Source: Alentia gelatinosa (taxonomy: Eukaryota > Annelida > Polychaeta > Phyllodocida > Polynoidae). From it: a stretch of DNA of 64,000 nt. Shown here piece by piece: positions 23,421-35,399 of this stretch. The position numbers and the translations under genes are program-made. The stretch lies in the NCBI GenBank assembly GCA_950022655.1, contig OX465580.1, positions 100,458,797 to 100,522,796 on the forward strand, written 5' to 3'. Position 1 is the first letter of the stretch. Each line of letters starts with the position of its first letter. A model generated the notes under the pieces. It did no database searches, had not been told where the DNA came from, and saw only the letters and a program-made list of their open reading frames with translations.

Positions 23421-24049
23421 CTTGGGCGGGGTTCGGCAAGATGATATCGGTAATATAAACTGAGAGCCGCCATTCACTGATGATTTATCTCCAAATAAGC
23501 TGTAAACGGTGACAACATTGTCGTTACCTACGACACATCTGGGAGTTATTCTACGACCGCGGGTATCACGACAGAGACATATTCACACCGGGGTCTGTGT
23601 GAGATTATGAAAAATGTGTTGAGCGAAGGCAACTGTTGGGGCTGAGGTGATAAAACATAAGAGGTGGTCGGCGGGGGAGAAAATTACTGGAGAAACATAA
23701 GGCGGAAGCGACTGGGATTGAGGTCGGGGGTAAAGCTTATTCAGGGATATATATCTCCAGGAGGTTATTGCAAGGTTCAGTTGCACGGAGAATATCTGAA
23801 TAGAGGGAAGGTATGGCGTTGGCTAGATGGGAGTACAGTTTCACCAAAGGTGGTAAATACGTGTGGTAAAAGAGGTGAGGGCAGGGAAGACAAGGTTAGG
23901 TAGGAAACGCAAGTTGTGACATGGTAAGAAGATAGTGTAGCGGGCATCAGAAAATTGTTTTGCGGATGGAATGAGGGTTGTCGAGAACACACTTTATAAA
24001 GGGTGAATTGTAAACACATTTTCTTTCACCCCATTTCTGTATCGATGTT

Positions 24050-24300
24050 ACCCTACACTGTAGTTGCCCTACACTGTTTAGGGTGGGGCAAGATTGGTCA
24101 AGGGGTGAGAGAGGATGGGGTCAGGCCAGATGAGAATGCATTGATTAGGGTTGGGCAGGGTTAGTCATGGGGTGATAGGCGATGAGGTGAGGCCACCTGA
24201 TAACACACTGATTAGGGTGGGGCAAAGGGGTTGGTAAAGGGATAAGACGCGCTGAGGGTACACTGGTTAGGGTTGGATAAGATAGGTCAAGGGGCGAGAC
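24050..24300. repeat. Degenerate tandem repeat, roughly 70-base period
   Basis: About three and a half diverged units share TTAGGGTGGGGCAA or TTAGGGTTGGGCAGGGTTA followed by GGTCAAGGGGTGAGA-like sequence. Starts are near 24078, 24146, 24212 and 24268. G-rich on the plus strand, no coding signal. Confidence 0.65.
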
Positions 24301-24469
24301 GGCCTGGAATGAAGGGGACAAACTGCATCAGGAGGATGTAGAGCAGAACAGGACATTGATTGGTTAGGGTGATAAAAAGAAAGGCATGGTGAAGTTGGGC
24401 AATACAGAGCAGGGAATGGTGAGTTAGTACACGCGCCTGAAGTGAGAGGCTGGGGTGGGTGGAGATCAG

Positions 24470-24760
24470 ACTATAAACGCGTCGTAACCTGCAGCTTGTC
24501 ACGCGGATGACGGGACAAATCAATACCCCCTCCCACCACACTGCGTTAACGAGATGATGTACAGCGCTAATCCACCCCGCCAACTGCCCCGCACCACCGC
24601 CCGCGCTCCCTCCACTCCACCCCGTCCCCGGGAGGCTCGTGCCGTCCGGAGTGGACACGGTTGTGTCTGGGCCCCCGGGGGTCACCAGTGGGTGGTGGCT
24701 GGGCCGTGTCGGCGGTGATTTCCGACCGACACGCCTCTGTGAATTTGTCCATGGCGCCGT
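24470..24760. other. GC-rich block with spurious long frames
   Basis: GC-rich sequence giving overlapping open frames on both strands, including a 190-codon Pro/Thr/Gly-rich frame on the minus strand (24287-24859). No domain, no supporting splice sites; not annotated as coding. Confidence 0.35.
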
Positions 24761-25339
24761 GACCAGAATCAACGCGAGTGTTAATAGCACATCCGCCAGT
24801 GAGCACTGTGAATCTCCATGCCTGTTTGTGTGTGTGTTGGGGGAGGGGGTGCCAGCCATTAAGGCTAGTCACATTTATGCACGAAATAAACGAGTCTAGC
24901 CTTACTATGACTCGAGAGGTGGGGAGCCAGCAGGGTAACCGCTTTTCACAAACGAACACAGGTGACTTAGAGCACGGACTTGTAGATTAATTAATCTACA
25001 CCGTCATTGCATTTCTTTTTCAAACGCTAATCGTCTTTCAAAGTAAAGGTCAGAGGTGAAGATCAAATCAGTGTTTCGTAGGTACACTGAACAAAATATA
25101 AGAAAGTAAAACATAAAAGATGAAATAGTAGTTCACATACGTCATTACGAAAATGCATTGACCTCATCCTTTGGTTTCTCCCTGTTTTGTGATTTTACCT
25201 AGACTGGCCTACAACTGCGTACTTACATTGGCAGAACGACAATAGTTTGATGTCAGGTCAGTGGCCACCCCAGGTTGTGATGCACTTCGAAGTTCAGATA
25301 TAAATCTTCGCTTTAGATTGGTGTGCATATATAGTCTAC

Positions 25340-25764
25340 TACCGTAAAACCCCACTTATAAGCCGACCCCGGTTATAAGCCGACACCCCCTCCCCCCCGC
25401 CCCCATACACACACTAACACTTCAGAAAAATGCTATAAGCCGATTCTGGGGGCATTTCAACTTTAGGAAAACCCCGGTTATAAGCCGAACCCCCACTCCG
25501 GGGTCCTGGCCCCCCATTTCCCTCCAACTAAATCCCCACCAATCACAACTTTTTGTAGAATTTTCGGTAGAGAATATGAACGTTTCAATGAACTTTTGTA
25601 CCAATTTAAGATATCACATGCTATCCGACAAATGTGGGGATTATCAAAAATCTATTTTGGAAAACCTCGGTTTTAAGCCGACCCCGACTTTGGCAAAGAT
25701 TTATAAGCCGATTTTTTTTTGCAAAATTCCCTTAAAAATCGACTTATAAGCGGGGTTTACGGTA
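25340..25764. mobile_element. MITE with TA target duplication and internal TTATAAGCCGA repeats
   Basis: The left end CCGTAAAACCCCACTTATAA and the right end, on the opposite strand CCGTAAACCCCGCTTATAAG, form terminal inverted repeats of about 25 bases. TA flanks both sides. TATAAGCCGA(C/A) motifs recur inside at about 25358, 25373, 25434, 25478 and 25704, plus diverged forms. Short length, no coding capacity and a TA flank fit a non-autonomous mariner/Tc1/pogo-type element. The element lies just beyond the last recognised OCRL exon. Confidence 0.8.
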
Positions 25765-25991
25765 TTTACTAATGCCCTATATTTATAGTTGAAATACTAT
25801 CGAGAGTACACTATTTACGTTAATTAGGGTACTGTGTTGTCTGCATACGAGATTCGCTCGGAGTGTATAGATCAGTATTTGTAGTAGTCTTCTTTTAGTG
25901 AACCTTCATTTCATCTACTTCGCCCTGATTGCTCAATTACCAATAATAACGACGATGTGACATACAACATATAACGCAATCGGTTACTTAC

Positions 25992-26102
25992 TGTCTGCAT
26001 GCCCTTCCTGTAGATGTGGTTCACAAGTCGCCACAACTCTTTGGGTACATCGAGCGGCCGGTCAGGAGACGGGGACAGTGTGTTCTCACTCGCGTTCTTC
26101 TC
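25992..26102 (-). CDS. OCRL: OCRL exon: linker and start of RhoGAP-like domain
   Basis: 111 bases, 37 codons, phase 0 at both ends. The acceptor is TTGTGTAG before 26102 and the donor is GTAAGT after 25992. The protein begins with an acidic, Ser-rich linker and ends DVPKELWRLVNHIYRKGMQT. This matches the first helix of the OCRL/INPP5B RhoGAP domain, where the family has V/I-P-K-E-[LI]-W-x-[LM]-V-[DN]-[HY]-[LI]. The first residue, Glu, joins LLQL of the preceding exon to give a clathrin-box-like LLQLE. In the family an E/Q-E-D-L-F segment should follow, so the next exon must lie to the left. I could not identify it. Confidence 0.85.
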
Positions 26103-26109
26103 CTACACA

Positions 26110-27640
26110 AGGAAAAACCCAAATATGAATTCATATTTACAATGTAATCAATCAATCAACAGCGTTAACATCCCAGACTCTTGAACAACAAGAAATAACG
26201 GTACTAAATGGAGACATGGTTAGTGTGCATGAATGGAATCTGTTCAGAGGTATTTTGGTCGGAAATATTCACCGAGTTTGAAGAACGAGGTGAATCATTT
26301 CCGTCGAAAATATCGAGGTACAGTTACCAGGTCTTCTTATATAGCAGTATATCATAAAAAAATGATACAGTGGTCACGTGGTACAGAGGGACGTATGAAT
26401 ATTATTTTGTCACTCAGTGACTCACCGATCTACAGTAAGGAACCACCAAGGACTTTTGGCACTGCTGACCCAAAATCGGTCAATGGAAATGACCCAGCTC
26501 ATGAAATGACCCACGAGTCTTTTTTCTGCCTAGATTATGCAATGTGGCACCACCCTCCACTGAGTGAAAGCTTGGTCACTGAGTGGAATCTACTACCTTT
26601 CTATATTGACACACAGTCAGTGACACCACCGACAGACTTCCTGGGTATCTCATAAAATCTACACCCATTTCGTCGGCTAATGGAAATAGGCCTTATTATG
26701 AATATAGCACTGAGCGTTATGATGCATGCTCTATCTCTTCATCAATTACAAAATCTGCTCACTTGGTTATGAGAAAAGGTAGTACTGAAGTCGTAGAATG
26801 TAGAATATCCTATTATCAACTTTGCGAGGAAGTAAAGCTATATCACAACACAGATTCTAATTCCATGCTATTATTTTGGGTCCGTTTTTATATGACATTT
26901 CGAGTTTATATGACATTTCAATTAGCCTTCCGAGACAAACCGCTGGCTGCTCCTTGTTTGCGAATACATTGTGATCTCTTTGAAAGCGGGATCAGAGATT
27001 CTGATCTGAGTTATCATACAGATCATAGTCAAAGCTTTGATGTGGTTTCAAACAACGCGACAAACAGAAGGGCGGGGTCAGATGATAATAGAAGTTATAC
27101 ATTATCCCCATTCTTTTATTGTGAAACTCCACCTAATGCATTAAAGTGAAATTTTGTTGAGAGCCAACCAACAGAAAAATACAAAACGTACAGGTCGTCT
27201 CATAAGACGCGCAATCACAATAATGCAGTAGTTTCACATCCACTCTACATGCATTCTAGTGTTCATGGCCAAATAGTCGAGTGTTTCCTAGATCTTATGA
27301 TCAGTGAATCAAAAGAAAACGGCCATATTCACGTGTATTGAGTCAATCCATACTGCATAACACTTGAAGAACGTGCCTTAATTGGTCAATCAACGTTAGT
27401 TATTATATATTTGGGAACTGTCACAATATACCGACGTTACAGGTTTTATCTGCTGTATCTTCTGTGATAGCGTAGCCTTTTAGAGATGTAACTTTGACAT
27501 ATTTCTTGGGGAGGACGAAGGGGTAGCAATGATCCATTTTTGATGAAAATTTACATAGATATATTGTAAATAATGTTCAACATCTGTAATCAGCCACACT
27601 TAAACACTGAAAATACAAAATACGCGATGCATGAAGCTAG
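26110..27640. other. OCRL intron: no other gene recognised
   Basis: Two plus-strand open frames (26233-26655, 140 codons; 26763-27149, 128 codons) are longer than their neighbours but have no recognisable domain and no second exon. They contain several TCACTCAGTGA/CACTGAGTGA-type strings, suggesting an old repeat. No function is assigned. Confidence 0.35.
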
Positions 27641-28330
27641 ATGAATAGATTTTCGGTGCCATATCTGCCCACTCTTAGCCCCCACCCCCCCCCCCCCCCC
27701 CCAACTATAAATATACCGCAAGCCGGGTCATCCGTCCTCTCGTGGAGGGTGATACATACAAGATCACGGGTGGAGTCTAGAGTGCGGCCAAAACAGACCC
27801 CCCTGAGATCAAAGCCTTGGGCGCGGTGCAGATTTGGCGATAAGAATAGTCAGGTCTTTCAAGGCGTACGCCCGCAGCCCCAATTATCCCTCCGAGTCCC
27901 CATCCCCCATCTCGCCCCCGCCCCAACCCCGACAGCGACGGCGGCGCCACGGCGCGGGCAGACGGGAAATTGCAGTATCAGAATAATGTTGTCGTGTTTG
28001 TTCCTCGGGCGAGCCGGACCTACTTTTAAAGATCAAGCGAGCAGGGGACTTGAATACAACCCCCTTTCTGCTACCCGCTTGGTGCCGCTCTGATCCCTCT
28101 GACGAGAACGCAGGCAATGACAAGTTAGAGACGCTGCCGTCAGAGGGCAGAAGCAGAGCCGGCGTCCCTTTGACCTTCACGCCCCCCGCCCTGCTAAAGG
28201 GGCTCAAACGGCCTCAGCCCCTCCAGCTACCACCAAGCCATCCTAGCGACCCCTCCTTTTCCTTACTCCACCCCCAGTCGCGCGGTGCCTCTCATCCGTG
28301 CAAGACCAAGTAAAGAAGTATCAAGAAAGG
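27640..28330. other. OCRL intron: GC-rich block with C homopolymer
   Basis: Starts with a C run (about 27685-27702) and becomes CpG-rich from 27740 to 28240. Antiparallel open frames of 107-150 codons have no motifs. Likely non-coding. Confidence 0.35.
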
Positions 28331-28559
28331 AGAAAATCGACCCATAATGGGTCTTAAAAAGCGAGGCCTTGTGTACATTATACCATTTGACCCTGTCGTC
28401 GTATTGAACTGCCGGTGGGTGGCGCGCCGATCGAGCGGCGGGCAGACCACACAGCAGGCCTCCCCATTCCCCCCTCAACCCCCCACCGCATCTCCTCCCC
28501 CTAGAGGCCTAATGAAAAGTGACATGTTTCTCTGTTACTTTTTGGTCGGGATCTTAGAG

Positions 28560-28880
28560 AGGAAATGATGCAAGTCAAATATTAGCGATGTTCAATTAGC
28601 TCGGCGATTGCTTGCCGGTCGCCATGTAGATTAGTGGGTCTGTGAGGGAGACTGGGGAAGAGACTGACAGATCGCGAGCAAACATGACAAACTGCCGAGC
28701 CGGGCCGCATTTGTCATTATTAGCCAGCCTCCAATCTTCTGCCAGGGCCTCTCTGGCCGGTGTCTTTGATAATAAATCTACCGTGTCTTAACAGATTAGG
28801 ATCATCTGGCCGACTGGCGAGCAGCTCAGGCAAATCCACAGCCTTGCCAACCGAGCTCGTTATCGTCCACTTATAGCGGC
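28560..28880. promoter_or_regulatory. Candidate intronic enhancer-like block
   Basis: Non-repetitive, mid-GC sequence without stop-free coding texture. It is dense in plausible factor sites: TCATTATTAG near 28714, TGATAATAAATC near 28768, TTCAATTAGC near 28591 and GGCCGG/GCCGAG cores. The composition contrasts with the AT-rich intron around it. Assignment is an inference only; cross-species conservation would decide. Confidence 0.25.
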
Positions 28881-30540
28881 AACAAAACCACTACAAAGAC
28901 ACCGACATTCGCATTAAACTTCCTAACCTTCTTTAAGCAACCGTGGTAATTTTTAACTAAGGATCAATTCCTGAGCCGTCATTTAGACTGCAATTGGGTT
29001 ATCTATTCCGTGTGTCTCCTGGATTACGCTCTTAGTTACAAACGTTAGTGCTGGGAAGCCAAGTCGGGAAAGTAAACTGATATTAAAGCCAATCTCTGCA
29101 ATTTGAGAAGATTTTTTTCCTTTACGTGATACGGATTGCAGTAAGAAGGGAAAAATCACCCGGAACCAATGTTTCGATATATACCTGATTATATTCAGGA
29201 AGTCTTGAAGTTGTCTATAATTTGAACAGCTTGGTAACTAGCAAGCGACGTTTATTTTTGTTATTTCCTTGAGGATTATAACGATACTGATGATAACTCG
29301 GCCATTTCTTTCAAATCTTGAAAACTGACATATTAAAACGGAAGGCAAAAACAGCAAAAAAAGTCGGCAATGATCAAATAACATTTAAAAGTGTTTATTG
29401 ACATGCCTACTTGACGAGCTGTGGCTGACAAAAAGATGATTTAAAACGTCACTGTTGAGTTGATAAAAAAGACCCTTTTTGAAAAAGCACTCTCTGAAAA
29501 GTACCAACCAAGCTAAAAATGTGATATGACACACCAGATTTTTGTTTGACGCAGTTGTATGTTATTTCAAAACTCCATCACTGTTGAGGTTAATCACTGT
29601 AGACTTGTGGCTAGAGTGTGACAATAAAAAGCACAACAGCACATCTCAACATTCCTTCTCCTTGACCACAGTTGTAGATATTTAATAGGCCATATATATG
29701 ATGACTAAGGTTTGGCAAAACGTTTCAAAAGACGAGATATATAAAGTCATAAAATATTGTTTGCAATACGTAAATCAACCATATTTCTTTGTGAAGTACA
29801 CAAACTCTAATGAAAACATCTCTTATGGAAGAATCTCAGGAGAAAGGCATTATTGGGGTACATTATTGACACTGGTCGTGCTGAGTAGGCTCGGAGCCTG
29901 ATTAAGACATGAGCAGCTCTTTCACTGAGCAGGCTTGGCCGAGACCCATTACAGACGGTACTTTTGGGTACCGCGCATACTAAGCTGTATTGCGACTTTA
30001 TCGCAAAATCCATAATATTTTCGTCTGCTGCAGCAGGCTTATGCAATTGCATATTAGGTGTACCTTTCGATGGATATGCTCTGACACTGTTTACAGTTGC
30101 GACCATCAAATATGCACACAGTCCATGATACTTAAGATGTGTTGACAGTCTACAAATTTAGACTTGTTAAAAACCCGGGTTTCGTCTGATGTCTTCCTGA
30201 CAGACATGTCACACTGGTTACATAAGATAACGAACAGACAGGATTCACAACCTACAAAGTTATAATCACAGAAAAAAATATTTATATTGGTCCAGGCATC
30301 CTGCTAGAGCACCCGATATCAGTTTTAAAACATTGATAGGTATGAGAAATCTTCAGAAACATCACCAACATCCAGCTGTATGAAATATCGCTAGATCATA
30401 GGAAAGCACAAGAAGAGGTGGACATAAACTATTTTTGCATGAAGCAAAGATCCGCAAATGATAGTTTTACATAAAAAAAACCTCACTTAGCTGGCCAAAA
30501 TGTGAGCTCATTCGCATTGTCTCATTTCTCTAAAACTTCT
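28881..30540. other. OCRL intron: no feature recognised
   Basis: AT-rich sequence with only short open frames, the longest about 100 codons on the minus strand near 29807-30109, with no domain. Confidence 0.4.
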
Positions 30541-30803
30541 CTAACAGTCGGAAAAAAACACCGATGATGTATCCAACAAAGGTAGTGGGGCACGGAAGTG
30601 TAGGTAGTGTGCAATTCTATTTAAGTAGACTGGTATATAAAATTCAGTTTCAATTATTTACAAAGTACATCCCTAACTGTCGGAAAAAACACCGATGATG
30701 TATCCAACAAAGGTAGTGGGGCACGGAAGTGTAGGTAGTGTGCAATTCTATTTAAGTAGACTGGTATATAAAATTCAGTTTCAATTATTTACAAAGTACA
30801 TCT
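30541..30803. repeat. Tandem duplication, 2 x about 131 bases
   Basis: The block starting CTAACAGTCGG at 30541 is repeated from 30673 (CTAACTGTCGG). The copies are nearly identical over their full length; I see a one-base difference in an A run and one substitution near the start. Just after, CATCTTTATTTCTGATCT occurs at about 30798 and again at about 30854, a second local duplication. Confidence 0.9.
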
Positions 30804-31689
30804 TTATTTCTGATCTGAATACGTGGCTAGGGGTATGTAAAAAAACAAAAAAACATCTTTATTTCTGATCTATCATCTATTTATGACAAGGATATCCGTG
30901 ATGAGTCATGGGTTGAATGTGATCCCTCTCACTGGTCGTGTTGTCTTGTTAGGTCTTGACTGTTGTTCTATAATTATTATGTTCTTACCTTTCTTATTTT
31001 TTCTGAACTTCTGAACATAGGCCTATATAGGAGATTGTATAAATGTTATTTGATTTGATTTTTTTTGGATTTTTTAAAGACGTTTATTTAACCTGGGATA
31101 ACACTCAGTCCTGATGGAATTGTCTTAACGTGTTCCCAGCCTTTAGTATTTCTCACAGTGTAGTTCTTTCTTTATCATGGTGATATGCGTTCCTAGCGGG
31201 TTCCCATTGAAGAATTTCTTATTTGGATGTTTTTTTTACTCCATTTTGATCATTGAAACCCGGAATTTGTTCGCTCTGCTGTCACAACGCGTGTTGCACG
31301 ATCACATGATAGGTTCAGGTTCATCATTACGAGGTAAAGTTATGGTTGCGCAAGCAAACCACATATGGAATTGTGAGAACAATGTTATTTATCTAGACAG
31401 GATTGTGCAATTCTATGCATATGTCTTGTTTTGCTATGTCTAGTTTATATGGTTGTAGAAATGAAAAACGCCTACATCAGGAAAATGTCTGATCAGTCAA
31501 TAAAAAAACATAATTAAATAAATCTATTAAGATGGTTAGATTAATGCTCTGTATCGTTTAGCTAAAGTTAATGTCAAAATAACAAAACCATTCGATATAC
31601 AATAATCATCCTGCTAAACTATCTTGTAGAGCGAATTTGTTTGTTTGTTGGTTTGTTTGCGAAGTTTAACGCCTAATTTGTTCAATTAG

Positions 31690-31860
31690 ATTTACTTTGG
31701 TTTTCTTTTACTAAAATTTGCATATCCTGTTGGAATAACAAGGTATGCTGCCTGGATGATCCAGGCATTCTTACACTTGTCGATTATATCTTATTGAAAA
31801 TTTTGCATTCCCTGAGGAAGTCATGAATTTCTCTCTTGCTGGTGTAATAGAAAACACTGC
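31690..31860 (-). mobile_element. Non-LTR retrotransposon fragment, same family as 61110-61480
   Basis: The minus strand carries segments HQQERNS-LPQGMQNFQ and DIIDKCKNAW with intervening stops. These parallel the QERN-FTQGVQDFRYYII segment at about 61100-61160. The copy is short and decayed, and is recognised only through that second copy. Confidence 0.45.
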
Positions 31861-31869
31861 GCATTTACG

Positions 31870-34240
31870 TTGCCTTCTTTAGCCGAGCAAATGAACTTGG
31901 TGCCATAGAAATGTCGGCTGCTTAATGATATGTTAATGTGAGGAGAGCATGTTGATGTATCTACTGACAATCCTAATAACATTGTAAAGTGTACATACAT
32001 TAGTTTTTAATCTTACTAGGATCGTTCCGAATTCTACCACATTCTGAGCATCAGAACATCATTAGATATCAAAATCCTATAAGAGGGACTTCTTCGAGTT
32101 ATATCTTTGTATTCCTGTCCTAATTCGTTAAATGTACATAAGTTGGGCTTCAACTTTCTTTCATTCGAAGAAGCAAGCGAGTGGGAGGTTTACCAACTTT
32201 CCGACCACTAAGGGTAACTAATGGCTTCTCATACAAACCTAAAGGCAGTCCTTTGCACCATAATAACATCTCTAGCTTCCCATTAGTTATCATGACATAC
32301 GAAAGCTTCTTATTCTTGTTTTCTCTAGATTCTGGTCTCTTACTTTTGTCACATAGCAAACTTTATAGATCTAAGTAGTCTTACATTTCTGAACTTGAGG
32401 CATGCTCTATTGCATGTGGGCGTAATATCCTGCTGGTAGAATCATTTACATCCGTAGTTTAAAAAAAACAACGACACCAGATGCACACAAATGGGCAAAT
32501 TAAGACAGGAATTGGGAAATTCAATTTTCACAAATTGTCATACACAATGAGTTAATCTGGGGCTCGCATAAAACCGGAAGTTAATCTTCGCGATATGAAG
32601 CACACAAATGCCCTCATGAAAAATGAAACCTCAAGACACAGGGAGTCATGGTGAGCGTCACTGACAGCTTCATCCAGTGAACCCCAAATTAGATTACCTC
32701 CGTTTCCGAGAGTACCCTAAAAAGTGATAATGTTATTCCATGAGTTGTCTCCCTTTCCTCAGAAACGAATTCAGATGTAAAAGAAATAAAAGCTGTACAG
32801 GACATGACTCAAGGTTTGTCAATACTGGTTAGTTAATTCTATTCCCACATTAACTTGTCCAAAAATTCAGTTTACATGCAGAAAGCATAACGTCCGGTGC
32901 AAAATATTTATCTAATTGTAACTCGTAGTTTAATTCATTCATAAATTCATTGCCAAATGGACTACTGTTCAAAACACCACTTAATGGCGATGGGATACCA
33001 AAAAGTTATCATATCATTACTGCAATGAAGTATTATTGAATGTCATTCCATCCCTGATATAGTTCACCCAGTGGAATAAAAGTGAAACTATATATCAGCA
33101 AAGCATACGGCCAGGCTGATATACAATTTCGGAAATCGGAATTGGAAACGAATTTTTTTTTTTTTTTTTGTTGTTGTTGGTCCAATCCAGACCGGACATG
33201 GCGGACGGTTCGGACATCATCGAGGTAAAAAAGGTAAATACATAGTGTCTTATCTTCTTATGAAAAGGGGGAATTAAGAAGGAACTGCATCCAGGTCCAT
33301 AGCCACTAAAAACAAGGGTCGAGATTTAAAAAAAGAAAAAAAGGAGATCTCAGCTCCGCTATGTATCATGGGATATAAGATTCAAAATAAGACTGATAGA
33401 TGGCCTAAAATATCAAACACTTATGTGGTTCCGCTACAATTAAGTCTTGCTATCTATCATAGGAGCCGCATCAAACAGACAGACAGACAGAAACAGCATT
33501 AGCTGGTATAAGGTTAATACATATTTCTATTACATAGTATATTCTAATATCATATACGGGGAGGTAGTGCCGTGTTAAACTGTTCGACTGGGTAGATACT
33601 CAGGGATGTCGTTCATATCGCAGAAGCCATACAAAGAAACTTTTATTCTACTATACTAAGGGTACTAATATTCTCGGTAAGAGATCATTCTCATCGCCTT
33701 GGACAAAACTGCTGGAGCGCATCATGATAATTTTAAGTCAGCAAAAGCTTCTTTTACAGGCCCTTTTTAATGATAAATTAGGTTTACTGACTTACATGTA
33801 GCCAAGCTTCATTGTATACCTAAGGTTATTCCTTTCTTTTATCCACCTTGATCACTCCTGTATTGAGCTTATGAAAACCTAGGGTAATCATATTTGCAGT
33901 CTGCGTAATGTTATCCCATAAAGTGGAAGTGCATAAATGTCTCCTTGCTTAAGTTGGCTTTTACTTGACATGTCAGTCAATAACTACCTCGACATATTTC
34001 ACCAGTATCTAACTGTGCTACATCTGCGTTAATCCTATTTATGTATAATCAGAAATGATCTGGATATATCATCATTGGATTATTCTACTTGTTATTACTA
34101 TTAGCCAACAAAAAATATTTGTTTGGGTGTGTGGTCGGAGGGTGTGTTTTGTTCTTGAGCACATTCAAGTTTTATCATCTCATCATTCTCGCTGTTGATT
34201 GAACATTATCTGACCTGTCGCATCAGTGGATGAAGTTGTA
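31870..34240. other. OCRL intron: no gene recognised; T run and short ORF at 33150-33245
   Basis: Mostly AT-rich non-coding sequence. A T run (about 33151-33169) is followed by an ATG at 33198 in a good context, coding MADGSDIIEVKK before a GTAAAT donor-like site. This is noted as a weak exon candidate and not called as a gene. Confidence 0.35.
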
Positions 34241-34249
34241 ACTTGTCTA

Positions 34250-34361
34250 CTCTTATATGTACCTACAAAATGTTCCTTGTTCCAACCTGGAAGGGACCAG
34301 GTGGCAGATCGGCCGTAGCCGAACCTGGCTATACTTGTATAAGTCTGACCCTAATAAAACC

Positions 34362-34393
<32 letters not shown>
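34250..34393 (+). mobile_element. Retroelement 3' tail with 28-base A run
   Basis: The stretch has AACCTGGCTATACTTGTATA, then GTCTGACCCTAATAAAACC and a run of about 28 A (34366-34393). A polyadenylation-like signal directly before a long A tail is the mark of an integrated LINE or SINE copy. Only the last part of the element is present. The A run being intact suggests a fairly recent insertion. Confidence 0.65.
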
Positions 34394-34589
34394 TAGAATC
34401 TCCGAAAGGCGTTTTTATTGACGGCCATTATAATGTCAGTTCTCCAAATATCACTTTATTTAATGCAACCATTGTGTTCTGAGGATTACAAACGGATAAA
34501 GGATACACATATATAAGAAAAGATCTCAAAATAAGTACAAAGGACTGTAAGAAATATGGACATAAAGAGACTCTGATTCATTCACTTAC

Positions 34590-34700
34590 CAGCTGTAGCA
34601 GTTTCGCAGACGACATTTCTCTGATCGGGCAGTACATGTTGACTAGCGCTTCAAAGGATGATCCAAAGGAGCTGGGGACGTAGTTTCCAGTCACGGATAT
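34590..34700 (-). CDS. OCRL: OCRL exon: end of ASH domain and clathrin-box-like segment
   Basis: 111 bases, 37 codons, phase 0 at both ends. Acceptor CACCAG before 34700, donor GTAAGTG after 34590. It encodes ISVTGNYVPSSFGSSFEALV then NMYCPIREMSSAKLLQL. The signature G-N-Y-[LV]-P-S-x-F-G and the following P-I-R-E are highly characteristic of the last ASH strand and the linker in OCRL/INPP5B. The part of the open frame beyond 34700 (LHQ and upstream) is intron. The exon ends LLQL, and the next exon starts with Glu. Confidence 0.92.
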
Positions 34701-35399
34701 CTGGTGCAAGGTCAAGGTCATTGCCATGCAATACAGAATCCTACAACATGACAGGCCTCCCAGCAACCCTCTAGCTTAATAGTGGTTTTTGTGATAAGTT
34801 TTGATAATCAAAATATAGGTTTATATGGGTTTATCAAGGGGGGAAAATATTACCTTCTTACCAGTTCTTAATTTCTATAAAAAAAAGTACCAATTTGCAG
34901 GATACCAGGATGTCTCGCTAATCAAATTAGACCCAGAACACACATGTGCATGCTGAGTGTTCACCAGGCAAGTCAGTCTGCCAAGAATTCATGCAAACTG
35001 CCGATTCTGAAACTATTGTAAGACATAATATACTGATAATGTGGGTTATTTATGTCATTTGATAATCTGAATTGTGTCCAGTTAACTTCTAAATTTCCTG
35101 TAAAAATCAATCAATTGTGGTGCCGAATAGGTTATATATGATACTTTAAGAAAAGGCACAAGAGTTGAAATATAGCTTTTTTCATTTGTTTTATAAGTTC
35201 TTTAGGTTTCACTGGGAAGCCACGAGACTAGATAAAGATGGGACACTATTTGTCAATGTGGCTGCTGACATCTGAAATATTTTGACTTTGACGCGTCCTT
35301 TTCAGTGTAAAGCGAGCATAAGTCATGGGATTCAAGACCTTATGTGAGAGCATGTATTTTAGGCAGGTCTATACTGATATATATAATGCTTTGCCTGTC

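Noticed and set aside
24287..24859. 190-codon minus-strand frame in GC-rich DNA
   Set aside because: Composition-driven, Pro/Thr/Gly-rich, antiparallel to other open frames, no motifs.
26233..27149. Two consecutive plus-strand frames of 140 and 128 codons
   Set aside because: No recognisable domain, ordinary intronic base composition and repeated CACTCAGTGA-type strings; kept only as a note on the intron.
34701..34766. N-terminal extension of the open frame beyond the OCRL exon (residues before ISVTGNY)
   Set aside because: The CACCAG acceptor at 34701-34706 and the in-frame join GKDLF-ISVTGNY from the exon at 47691 show these bases are intron.
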